Assembly: GCA_031281895.1 (NCBI GenBank)
Contig: JAITET010000089.1
Location: 1-9,122 of the forward strand
Direction of reading: 5' to 3'
Length of the DNA stretch: 9,122 bases
DNA from: Puniceicoccales bacterium
Lineage (GTDB): Bacteria; Verrucomicrobiota; Verrucomicrobiia; Opitutales; JAIRKQ01
Position 1 is the first letter of the stretch. The number at the start of each line of letters is the position of its first letter. Positions 1-6,963 of the stretch are shown piece by piece. A program made the position numbers and the translations under genes. Under the pieces are notes generated by a model. The model made no database searches, was not told the origin of the DNA, and saw nothing but the letters and a program-made list of their open reading frames with translations.

Positions 1-948
1 TCGAACGCCGATACATCCTATGATTTTTATTTACTTGTCCCTTCGGATTTTAAGAAAAGGTATGAGAATTTAATTTTTGAGCTGGGGACACAATATGGGT
101 CTAAAATCAATTTCATTGATATGGGAACGGCATTTGCTAACTCGCCATTGGAAAATGACTGGCCAGCTCCTGCCTACTATCGATTGCTGGCTCCAAATTT
201 GCTGCCAAATTACAAAAAGTGCCTATACCTCGACACCGATATAATCGTCCGACATGATCTAAGGGAACTGTTTAATACGGATCTCGAAGATTGTTATGTT
301 GCTGGAGTCGATGAGCGGGATACCGTAATGGATGAAGTCAAGTATCTATCATCCATCAACCTGTCTAATACAAACCACTACGTAAATTCCGGTGTTTTGG
401 TCATGAATCTGGATTTGATGCGCAGGGATAATTTGCATGAAAAATTTATAACACTGGCAAAACATGGCATTGATGGTAAAAAAGCTTTCCTTTTTGCCGA
501 TCAAGATATATTAAATATTGCCTGCCAAGGCAGAATAAAATTTTTAGATTTAAAATTTAATGTTTCTCCTAGAAGACTTGTGTTGACTATAAATTTCGAA
601 GATTATCGAATAAAGATGCAAGAGTTTTATGGGGAAAAGCAACTCAATGATGCCTACAAGGATCCCATTATCTTACATTTTTTTGGAAGAAAGCCTTGGA
701 AAACCCATGCAACAATGTTTGATGATAGGTGGTGGGAAGTATGCCGCCTGAGCCCTTTCTACGAAGAAGTACTTTGCAAGTATATCGCATCTAGGGTGAT
801 TGTCGACATTGATTATAATCACCCTTTTAGGTATAACAAATGCAATTATTACAGATGTAAGATTTTTTCCAAATTAACATGTGGGAAGAAAAAGGCTCAC
901 TATCAGCGTAAATGTGAAAAGATAAAAAAAGTATTGGGAATACGCTAA
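1..948 (+). CDS. Family 8 glycosyltransferase, 5' end cut by window edge
   Basis: The frame is open from base 1, so the true start lies outside the window. The ATG at 121 is internal: the 40 codons before it (…YDFYLLVPSDF…INFID) look like the N-terminal part of a GT8 Rossmann domain. Seen: YLDTDII with the DxD metal and nucleotide-sugar motif DTD at 232-240; YVNSGVLVMNLDLM (NSG at 385-393); ADQDILN (ADQD at 496-507); and the family's late motif HFFGRKPWK starting at 676, whose His is normally a metal ligand. These are hallmarks of retaining GT8 enzymes such as the LPS glucosyl- and galactosyltransferases RfaI/RfaJ. The last 70 or so residues are rich in Lys, Arg, Tyr and Cys, consistent with a basic tail that binds the inner membrane. 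Inferred role: adding a hexose from a UDP-sugar to LPS core or another surface glycan at the cytoplasmic face. Donor and acceptor cannot be told from sequence. It ends 26 bases before thyA, in the same direction. Confidence 0.9.
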   Translation, partial: SNADTSYDFYLLVPSDFKKRYENLIFELGTQYGSKINFIDMGTAFANSPLENDWPAPAYYRLLAPNLLPNYKKCLYLDTDIIVRHDLRELFNTDLEDCYVAGVDERDTVMDEVKYLSSINLSNTNHYVNSGVLVMNLDLMRRDNLHEKFITLAKHGIDGKKAFLFADQDILNIACQGRIKFLDLKFNVSPRRLVLTINFEDYRIKMQEFYGEKQLNDAYKDPIILHFFGRKPWKTHATMFDDRWWEVCRLSPFYEEVLCKYIASRVIVDIDYNHPFRYNKCNYYRCKIFSKLTCGKKKAHYQRKCEKIKKVLGIR

Positions 949-956
949 AAATATCT

Positions 957-989
957 TAGGTAATTTTCATTTCTATGAAAAATTACCTA
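957..989 (+). promoter_or_regulatory. Hairpin burying the thyA start codon
   Basis: Bases 957-967 (TAGGTAATTTT) are the exact reverse complement of 979-989 (AAAATTACCTA). If A978 is bulged, the stem continues with CAT 968-970 pairing to ATG 975-977, giving 14 base pairs closed by a four-base loop TTCT (971-974). The start codon of thyA is inside the stem. The only AGG upstream (958-960, 14 bases from the ATG and so a poor Shine-Dalgarno) is also paired, to bases in codons 4 and 5. The structure begins 8 bases after the stop codon of the glycosyltransferase. Its effect on translation is inferred: in the folded RNA, ribosome entry should be hindered unless upstream translation or a bound factor opens it. 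No T-tract follows, so it does not look like a terminator. Confidence 0.6.
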
Positions 990-1772
990 GAGCTTTTGAA
1001 TGAAGTATTAACCAATGGAGAAAAGCGAAATGATAGGACGGGAGTTGGAACCATTGGACTATTCGGAGCCCAACTGCGATTTAGTCTGACAGATGTTTTT
1101 CCCGTTGTTACGACAAAGTTTATAAATTTGAAAGCAGTAATCCATGAACTTCTATGGTTCATTAGCGGGAACACCAATGTCAAATACTTGCAGGACAATG
1201 GTGTAAAAATTTGGAACGAATGGGCCGATGAAAATGGAAATTTAGGGCGCGTATATGGAGCCCAGTGGAGAACATGGCAAGCTTCGGATGGTCGAGTAAT
1301 AGATCAACTGGCCAATGTCATAGAACAAATCAAAAATGATCCATTCAGCCGTAGACATATCGTATCGGCTTGGAACCCAGGAGAAATAAATAAAATGGCC
1401 TTGCCCCCATGCCATGCTTTTTTCCAGTTTCACGTATCATCCGGTGGAGGATTGAGTTGTCAACTATACCAGCGAAGTGCTGATATGTTCTTGGGGGTGC
1501 CCTTCAACATTTCCTCCTATTCTCTTTTAACCATAATGGTTGCCCATGTTTGCAATCTCCATCCGAAAGAATTTGTACATACATTTGGAGATTTGCACAT
1601 TTATATTAACCATGTGGAACAGGTAAAAGAACAACTATCTCGCAAACCGTTACCCCTGCCAACTTTAAAATTAAATCGACAAGTTTCTTCCATTGACGAT
1701 TTCAAATATGAAGACTTCGAAATTGTCGGCTATGAACATGGTCCAGCCATAAAAGCACCTATCGCAGTATGA
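975..1772 (+). CDS. thyA: Thymidylate synthase ThyA
   Basis: Converts dUMP and 5,10-methylenetetrahydrofolate to dTMP and dihydrofolate in the cytoplasm. At 265 residues it is almost exactly the length of E. coli ThyA (264), with no large insert. Seen: phosphate-binding Arg21 in RNDRTGVGT; WNEWADE near 80-86; RRHIVSAWNP with Arg126 and Arg127, which reach across the dimer to the dUMP phosphate; the nucleophile Cys146 in LPPCHAFFQF; QRSADMFLGVPFN with Arg166, Ser167, Asp169 and Asn177; and GDLHIYINH with His208 and Tyr210, which bind the dUMP ribose. The C-terminal PIAV matches the family's conserved end. The start at 975 gives the usual N-terminus (MKNYLELLNEVL), but the ribosome binding site is poor and lies in a hairpin that also contains the ATG. 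The stop codon overlaps the folA start as ATGATGA, so the two are translationally coupled. Confidence 0.98.
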   Translation: MKNYLELLNEVLTNGEKRNDRTGVGTIGLFGAQLRFSLTDVFPVVTTKFINLKAVIHELLWFISGNTNVKYLQDNGVKIWNEWADENGNLGRVYGAQWRTWQASDGRVIDQLANVIEQIKNDPFSRRHIVSAWNPGEINKMALPPCHAFFQFHVSSGGGLSCQLYQRSADMFLGVPFNISSYSLLTIMVAHVCNLHPKEFVHTFGDLHIYINHVEQVKEQLSRKPLPLPTLKLNRQVSSIDDFKYEDFEIVGYEHGPAIKAPIAV

Positions 1773-2311
1773 TGAACATATCGACAGATCTATATGATAT
1801 TCTACTACAAAAATTAGACATTCGGGCAATTGCGGCAATGGCAGCTAACCGCATCATCGGGAATAATAATTCCATTCCTTGGAATGTTCCAGAAGAGATG
1901 GCATTTTTCCGTAGAACGACACAAAATGCATCGGTGCTAATGGGGCGTAAGACTTTTGAATCCATCGGCCATCCCCTGCCGAATCGACGCAATATTGTAA
2001 TGACAATGAATGCAGCTTGGCATCAAGATGCCGTTACTACAATCCAAAAGCTGGACCAATTGCTGGAGCTTAACATTAAAGGTCCCCTTTGGGTATGTGG
2101 TGGTGCAATGATCTATGAAATGTTATTTCCGGCATGCCGCGAATTATACTTGAGCACGGTTTTTGGAAAATTTGATGGCGATACAAAAATGCTTCCCTTT
2201 GGGGATATATTTGTAATAAATAAAACAATTTTAACTTGCTCGACATTCAAAGTCGACCATTATGTGAATAGACGGTATGCGAATATTGAGAAAAGTCCGC
2301 TATATTTGTAA
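1769..2311 (+). CDS. folA: Dihydrofolate reductase FolA
   Basis: Reduces dihydrofolate to tetrahydrofolate with NADPH, regenerating the cofactor spent by ThyA next door. Seen in order: IRAIAAMAANRIIG (residues 18-31), the first strand and Met20-type loop; IPWNVPEEMAFF, where Glu43 stands where E. coli has the catalytic Asp27 (Asp or Glu are both used in the family); VLMGRKTFESIG (56-67), the NADPH-binding segment; LPNRRNIVMT (70-79); and VCGGAMIYEML (109-119), the second NADPH-binding loop. The 180-residue length exceeds the usual 160 or so because 17 residues precede the first strand. No ATG, GTG or TTG occurs between codon 2 and Ile18, so the extension is hard to avoid. The ATG at 1769 overlaps the thyA stop; the next codon (1772) is also ATG and could be used. 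I see no Shine-Dalgarno, which fits coupling to thyA. Confidence 0.96.
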   Translation: MMNISTDLYDILLQKLDIRAIAAMAANRIIGNNNSIPWNVPEEMAFFRRTTQNASVLMGRKTFESIGHPLPNRRNIVMTMNAAWHQDAVTTIQKLDQLLELNIKGPLWVCGGAMIYEMLFPACRELYLSTVFGKFDGDTKMLPFGDIFVINKTILTCSTFKVDHYVNRRYANIEKSPLYL

Positions 2312-3488
2312 AAGGCTTTTAAGAAGATTTTACAGGTTAATGAACCATGTGGAAATATTCGCAACAGATGTGCTGTACGACAGAAAAAAATCATTGGGCA
2401 TTACATGCGTCTCCCTAATACTGCTGCCATTATCATTTTTGTTTACACTGATTGTAAAGACAAGGCATTTTTTATATGCAAAAAGAATTTTTACATCGGA
2501 TGTTTTGGGATGTCCGGTCATAGTCGTCGGAAATTTGACGGTGGGAGGAACGGGGAAAACTCCAGTCGTGGAAAAAATTGCCCGTGAATTACATGAACGG
2601 GGAAGAAAAGTGGCAATTCTTAGCCGCGGATATAAAAGTAAAAGCGAACCCAGGTGGAGAACGTTTGTCCGCTGGATGACTCACCGCGATGAACCACCAC
2701 CTAAGGTTGTAAGCAATGGGAAATCGGTGCTACTGGATTCGGAGGTAGCAGGGGATGAACCATTTATGTTGGCCAAAAATCTGCCGGGAGTTGTTGTTAT
2801 CGTAGACAAGGATCGTGTCAAAGCAGGTTACTATGCAATTAATAAATTTGGGGTCGACATAATAATTTTAGACGATGGTTTTCAATATTTTCCACTGCGA
2901 GGCCATGTGAACCTTTTGCTGATTGACAAGACAAATCCCTTTGGCAATAAATATTTGCTACCCCGTGGAATTTTACGGGAACCAATTTCCCAAATCAAAC
3001 GAGCTTCCTATATTCTTTTAACCAAGTCAAACAACGTTTTCAATGATTCCATCACGGATATGATAAAATTATACAACCCGGATGCCAAAATTATCGAATG
3101 TGCCCACTTTTCGAGAAATTTATCAACCATACATGATAACGAAGTAAAACCGGTTAACATTATTGAAGGAGAGAAAATAATGGTATTTAGTGGAATTGCA
3201 TCTCCCGATGGCTTTGAAGGTTTTTTATTACAAAATGGAGCCGAAATTGTTTACAAAAAACGGTTCGTAGACCACCACAGGTTTTCCAAAAATGAATTGG
3301 AAAATATTTTTAACATCGCATGCGCTAGGGAAGCTACGCTGGCAATTACAACGGAAAAGGATGCGGTTAGGATCCCGAAAGATTTTGCATTTCCGATCCC
3401 GGCCTATTTTCTAAAAATAGACATAGAGATCGTTTCCGGTGAAGAAATATTTGAAGAAGCCATTTCCAAATTTGATATGGATTCTTGA
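2277..3488 (+). CDS. lpxK: Tetraacyldisaccharide 4'-kinase LpxK (lipid A pathway)
   Basis: Transfers phosphate from ATP to the 4' position of the lipid A disaccharide, giving lipid IVA, at the cytoplasmic face of the inner membrane. Seen: a hydrophobic membrane-anchoring segment at about residues 40-60; VIVVGNLTVGGTGKTPVVEK with the P-loop at 90-95; SRGYKSK (116-122); AGDEPFMLAKN (158-168); DKDRVKAG (177-184); DDGFQY (199-204), with the conserved acidic pair; LPRGILREP (228-236); DHHRFS (332-337); and TTEKDAVR (358-365). At 403 residues it is longer than proteobacterial LpxK (about 330), mostly from the basic, hydrophobic N-terminus. The start is uncertain: the ATG at 2277 overlaps folA by 35 bases; the ATG at 2340 (residue 22) has AGG only 3 bases upstream and would begin MNHVEIFATDVL, which also fits. 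The family call is secure. It closes the plus-strand gene run. Confidence 0.95.
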   Translation: MRILRKVRYICKRLLRRFYRLMNHVEIFATDVLYDRKKSLGITCVSLILLPLSFLFTLIVKTRHFLYAKRIFTSDVLGCPVIVVGNLTVGGTGKTPVVEKIARELHERGRKVAILSRGYKSKSEPRWRTFVRWMTHRDEPPPKVVSNGKSVLLDSEVAGDEPFMLAKNLPGVVVIVDKDRVKAGYYAINKFGVDIIILDDGFQYFPLRGHVNLLLIDKTNPFGNKYLLPRGILREPISQIKRASYILLTKSNNVFNDSITDMIKLYNPDAKIIECAHFSRNLSTIHDNEVKPVNIIEGEKIMVFSGIASPDGFEGFLLQNGAEIVYKKRFVDHHRFSKNELENIFNIACAREATLAITTEKDAVRIPKDFAFPIPAYFLKIDIEIVSGEEIFEEAISKFDMDS

Positions 3489-3533
3489 ATTCGTAAAAGC
3501 TAAACCTATGGAAATGATTCAAGGGTTGAAAGC

Positions 3534-3866
3534 CTATTCTTCTTTTCCTTTCAGTTGCTTACAATAGTCCAGCATCTTTCGATTCATATCATACATTGCT
3601 CGCGATAATTCGCTGGGCCAAATAACTGACATTTTTCTAACGGCTTCAACATTTTCTTCGGAAATTTTTCCTTCCTCATATGCTTTTTTAGCCGCTATTG
3701 GGAAATTTCTTAGCAGTCCGTCGATAAATTTTTCAGCATCGACCGATTTTAAATACTTTATTGCAATATCCAAATTGGCAATGGATTCTTTTATCTTCTT
3801 CTTTAACTCAATTTTAGAAATTTTATTAAGAAAAGCTTCATTGTAGAGATCGAAGATCCTGTTCAT
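3534..3866 (-). CDS. Hypothetical helical protein, 110 residues
   Basis: I do not recognise the family. Reasons to call it real: a clear AGAGGA ribosome binding site six bases upstream of the ATG, an uninterrupted frame filling the gap between two well-defined genes, and protein-like composition. The product is rich in Lys, Glu, Ile, Leu and Ala, with amphipathic periodicity suggesting several helices, for example ISKIELKKKIKESIANLDIA near residues 16-35 and KKAYEEGKISEENVEAVRKM near 59-78. It has one Cys and no signal peptide, membrane segment or recognisable motif, so a cytoplasmic location is likely. It converges on lpxK (45 bases between stop codons) and diverges from secA (160 bases between starts). 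A link to secretion is possible from position alone but has no support in the sequence. Confidence 0.7.
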   Translation of the reverse strand: MNRIFDLYNEAFLNKISKIELKKKIKESIANLDIAIKYLKSVDAEKFIDGLLRNFPIAAKKAYEEGKISEENVEAVRKMSVIWPSELSRAMYDMNRKMLDYCKQLKGKEE

Positions 3867-3872
3867 TTATTT

Positions 3873-3878
3873 TCCTCT
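3873..3878 (-). promoter_or_regulatory. Ribosome binding site of the 110-residue gene
   Basis: Read on the minus strand the bases are AGAGGA, with six bases between them and the ATG at 3866. This is the clearest Shine-Dalgarno sequence in the window and is the main reason to accept both the gene and its start. Confidence 0.65.
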
Positions 3879-3894
3879 GATATAGGTTGAAACA

Positions 3895-3922
3895 ATTTTT
3901 GTAAAATGTTTGCCTTTGTCAA
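3895..3922 (-). promoter_or_regulatory. Candidate sigma-70 promoter of the 110-residue gene
   Basis: On the minus strand a perfect -35 TTGACA (3922-3917) is followed after 16 bases by AAAAAT (3900-3895), which matches four of six positions of TATAAT. The predicted transcript would start a few bases before the ribosome binding site at 3878-3873 region, leaving a short leader. The -10 box is weak and the region is very AT-rich, so chance matches are likely. Confidence 0.35.
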
Positions 3923-3943
3923 ACTTCAAATTAAATTTCAAAT
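3916..3943 (+). promoter_or_regulatory. Candidate promoter of secA
   Basis: TTGTCA (3916-3921, five of six to TTGACA) and TCAAAT (3938-3943, four of six to TATAAT) are 16 bases apart. The -35 overlaps the -35 proposed for the minus-strand gene because TTGTCAA reads TTGACAA on the other strand. It would leave a leader of about 75 bases before secA. A weaker alternative closer to the gene is TTGGTT (3969-3974) with TATTTA (3992-3997), 17 bases apart, three of six each. Neither is strong; at least one secA promoter is expected here because the gene upstream is divergent. Confidence 0.25.
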
Positions 3944-4026
3944 GGACAAGAGCTATTTTTTTTTATTATTGGTTCGACGTTTGATGAATTGTATTTAAAT
4001 CTATGGACTTGAGAAACTGATAAACG

Positions 4027-6963
4027 ATGATTGGAAGATTTTTTAGATTGTTTGCCGGGCATACCCATAAAAAATTCATCAAAAAATGCCAACCGATAAT
4101 AGAGAAAATCAATGGACAGGAGGAAATATATGAATTGCTATCCGATGATGCCGTTGTTACAAAATCTGAAGAACTGAAGCAAAGAGTGGGAAAAGGAGAA
4201 TCCCTCGATGATATTTTGCCGGAAGCATTCGCGTTGGTAAAAAATGCGGCTCGCCGCTTATGTGGGAAGGAAATTGAGGTGTGTGGCCATAAATTAATTT
4301 GGAATATGGTACACTATGATGTGCAACTGCTTGGAGGGGTTGCCCTACACCAGGGAAAAATCTGTGAAATGGCAACGGGAGAAGGAAAGACATTGGTTGC
4401 AACATTGCCACTATATTTAAATGCCCTCACCGGAAAGAATTGCCAGTTGGTTACGGTCAACGACTACCTTGCCCGCCGAGATGCGGAATGGATGGGCTAT
4501 CTCTATAAACTCCTTGGCATAACAGTTGGGTGTTTACAAAATGAAATGGATATCGAAGAACGTCAAGTGGCGTACGGTTGTAACATAACCTACGGAACGG
4601 CATCAGAGTTCGGATTTGACTACTTGCGCGACAATGGCATGGCAACTTCTTTGGAGGAGCAAGTCCAACGGGGACATTATTACTGCATCGTTGATGAAGT
4701 GGATTCTATCCTAATAGATGAAGCACGAACACCATTGATAATTTCAGGGGCAGCCCCTAAAGATGAAGGGAATGTACCCTATGTGGAGTTAAAGCCATTG
4801 GTCGCCCATTTGGTCGAATTACAGCAAAAATTATGTAATCGTCTAGCTTTGGAAGCCAAAGTCATGTTAGATGATAGCGGAACGGATTACAATCGTGATG
4901 CCTACAAAAAACTTTGGCAAGTAAAGCTTGGAATGCCAAAAAATAAACAATTTTTACGTCTCATGGAAAACGGGACCTATCGAAAAAATTTCGACAGGTT
5001 CGATCTCGAGATGAATTCCGAACTGCTCAAAAGTGAAAGATATCAAATCAAAGAAGAGCTATATTATTGCCTGGACGAAAAGGACAATCAGTCGGATCTA
5101 ACGGAACTTGGACGTACCAACTTGAGCGATGATGAAAATGCATTTATTTTGCCAGACCTGCCGTCAATATTTTCTGCCATCGACGTGGACGATTCCCTAT
5201 CGCCGAACCAAAGGGTAGAAAAGAAACGCCAAGCAGAGGAAGAATTTTCTCAGAAAAGTATCAAAATTCACTGCCTAACCCAACTTTTGCGGGCATATTC
5301 TCTGTATAACAAGGATGAACAGTATGCCATTTTGGACGGCAAGGTTGTTATAATCGATGAGAATACCGGTCGAGCCATGCCGGGACGCCGTTGGAGCGAT
5401 GGTTTACACCAAGCCATTGAGGCCAAGGAAGGCGTAAAAATCGAAAGAGAATCTCGAACCTACGCTACCATTACGATGCAAAATTACTTTAGGATGTATG
5501 AAAAATTGGCCGGCATGACGGGCACCGCTGAAACGGAAGCTCAGGAATTTAATGACATTTATCATCGATCCGTCGTGGTGATTCCACCGCATAAAAAGTG
5601 TATCCGCGTTGATTTAAACGATGAGATCTATAAGACTCGCCGGGAAAAATACAGTGCAGTGGTAGAAGAGATTAAAGCAGCTAATCAAAAGGGACAGCCT
5701 GTTTTGGTAGGTACGACATCCGTCGAAGCTTCGGAGTTGTTGAGTAAGATGCTGAAGCGGGAGATGATAAATCACAAGGTTTTGAATGCCAAATATCACC
5801 AACAGGAGGCGGAAATCATTGCCCAAGCTGGCCAAAAAGGAGCCGTTACGATTGCAACTAACATGGCAGGACGTGGTACGGATATCAAATTGGGGAATGC
5901 TGTTCCGGAGTTGGGAGGATTGTTTGTGATCGGTACGGAGAGGCATGAATCCAGGCGAGTTGATCGACAGTTGCGCGGCAGATGTGCTCGTCAGGGAGAC
6001 CCCGGATGTTCGAAATTTTTCGTTTCCCTGGAAGATTCTTTGATGCGAATTTTTGCTTCGGCAGGTCCCATAGCACGACTACTACAGAATACATTCAAGG
6101 AAGGGGAAGTGCTCGCTCATCCGCTATTGAACCATTCCATTGAAACGGCCCAGAAAAAGGTCGAACAGCACTACTATTCCATTAGAAAACATTTGTTACA
6201 GTACGACGATGTCCTTAACCAGCAAAGGAAAATTATATATTCTCTCAGGAACGATTCACTAATTGAAAACAATGTTCAAAACGTTATTTTTAGCATCATA
6301 CGCAACGAATTGGAATCCAGGCTGGAACAATTATCGGATAACCCTTCGGAAAACGAGGAAGACGATGACAGCCTTAAAACACTATTGTCCTGGATAAATG
6401 TTAATTTCCCCTTGAATTTGAAAACATCTGATCTGGTTAGTAAATCCCGGGACGCAATCTGTGAATTAATTTTATCTAAAATAAAAGATGCCTACGAAAT
6501 AAAACAATCTACCGATGATCCGGAATCCTTGAAATTTATTGAAAGGGTGATTCTGATTCGTGCAATTGATAGTAATTGGCAAAAACATCTTACGGAAATG
6601 GATGCCCTGCGGAGCAGCGTTGGGCTTCGCGGATATGGCCAACGGGATCCGATAAATGAATATCGCACGGAAGCATTCGAATACTTTGGCGCAATGTTGA
6701 AGCAGATAAATTCAGATGTCTGTTCCCAACTATTTCGATCGGCAGGAAGTGCCCAAGCGTTCAATAGGATGGTTAATGAATTGCGTAAACATCTTGTGAT
6801 GTCTGGCGGCACTTTGGAAAGCGTAAATGACGAACGGCAACGACAGGAAGGTAATACTCCTAGGGTAACCATTAAATCAACTTCATTACCTAAAATCAGC
6901 AGAAATGATCCTTGTCCCTGTGGAAGTGGGAAAAAGTATAAAAAATGTTGCGGTCTAAAGTAG
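4027..6963 (+). CDS. secA: Preprotein translocase ATPase SecA
   Basis: The motor that pushes unfolded preproteins through SecYEG, using ATP. Domains in order: N-terminal helix (MIGRFFRLFAG); nucleotide-binding domain 1 with P-loop GEGKT at 118-122, NDYLARRDAEWMG (145-157) and Walker B VDEVDSILIDEARTP (222-236); the preprotein cross-linking domain, roughly 240-410; nucleotide-binding domain 2 with MTGTAETEAQEF (497-508), VGTTSVEASE (561-570), TNMAGRGTDIKLG (611-623) and QLRGRCARQGDPG (648-660); helical scaffold and wing with HYYSIRKHLLQYDDVLNQQR (715-734) and MDALRSSVGLRGYGQRDP (858-875); and a C-terminal SEC-C zinc motif with Cys963, Cys965, Cys974 and Cys975. At 978 residues it is longer than E. 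coli SecA (901), with extra sequence in the cross-linking region. Motif VI has Cys-Ala where most SecA proteins have Ser-Gly; from memory this occurs in chlamydial and verrucomicrobial SecA. The start fits the family although the ribosome binding site is weak. Confidence 0.98.
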   Translation: MIGRFFRLFAGHTHKKFIKKCQPIIEKINGQEEIYELLSDDAVVTKSEELKQRVGKGESLDDILPEAFALVKNAARRLCGKEIEVCGHKLIWNMVHYDVQLLGGVALHQGKICEMATGEGKTLVATLPLYLNALTGKNCQLVTVNDYLARRDAEWMGYLYKLLGITVGCLQNEMDIEERQVAYGCNITYGTASEFGFDYLRDNGMATSLEEQVQRGHYYCIVDEVDSILIDEARTPLIISGAAPKDEGNVPYVELKPLVAHLVELQQKLCNRLALEAKVMLDDSGTDYNRDAYKKLWQVKLGMPKNKQFLRLMENGTYRKNFDRFDLEMNSELLKSERYQIKEELYYCLDEKDNQSDLTELGRTNLSDDENAFILPDLPSIFSAIDVDDSLSPNQRVEKKRQAEEEFSQKSIKIHCLTQLLRAYSLYNKDEQYAILDGKVVIIDENTGRAMPGRRWSDGLHQAIEAKEGVKIERESRTYATITMQNYFRMYEKLAGMTGTAETEAQEFNDIYHRSVVVIPPHKKCIRVDLNDEIYKTRREKYSAVVEEIKAANQKGQPVLVGTTSVEASELLSKMLKREMINHKVLNAKYHQQEAEIIAQAGQKGAVTIATNMAGRGTDIKLGNAVPELGGLFVIGTERHESRRVDRQLRGRCARQGDPGCSKFFVSLEDSLMRIFASAGPIARLLQNTFKEGEVLAHPLLNHSIETAQKKVEQHYYSIRKHLLQYDDVLNQQRKIIYSLRNDSLIENNVQNVIFSIIRNELESRLEQLSDNPSENEEDDDSLKTLLSWINVNFPLNLKTSDLVSKSRDAICELILSKIKDAYEIKQSTDDPESLKFIERVILIRAIDSNWQKHLTEMDALRSSVGLRGYGQRDPINEYRTEAFEYFGAMLKQINSDVCSQLFRSAGSAQAFNRMVNELRKHLVMSGGTLESVNDERQRQEGNTPRVTIKSTSLPKISRNDPCPCGSGKKYKKCCGLK

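Noticed and set aside
121..123. ATG at 121 as the start of the glycosyltransferase
   Set aside because: The frame is open back to base 1 and the upstream residues look like the family's N-terminal fold, so the gene is cut by the window edge.
3484..3523. CTTGAAT and ATTCAAG repeat after lpxK as a terminator
   Set aside because: The arms are seven bases with a 26-base loop and no T-tract, so a stable terminator is unlikely.
3956..3964. Run of nine T upstream of secA as the tail of a terminator
   Set aside because: The only stem upstream (TTGTC 3916-3920 with GACAA 3945-3949) is five pairs with a long loop, and no plus-strand gene ends nearby.
6492..6872. Long minus-strand ORF of 126 residues within secA
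   Set aside because: It is antisense to the conserved SecA scaffold and wing region and has no motif or plausible ribosome binding site; codon structure of secA explains it.
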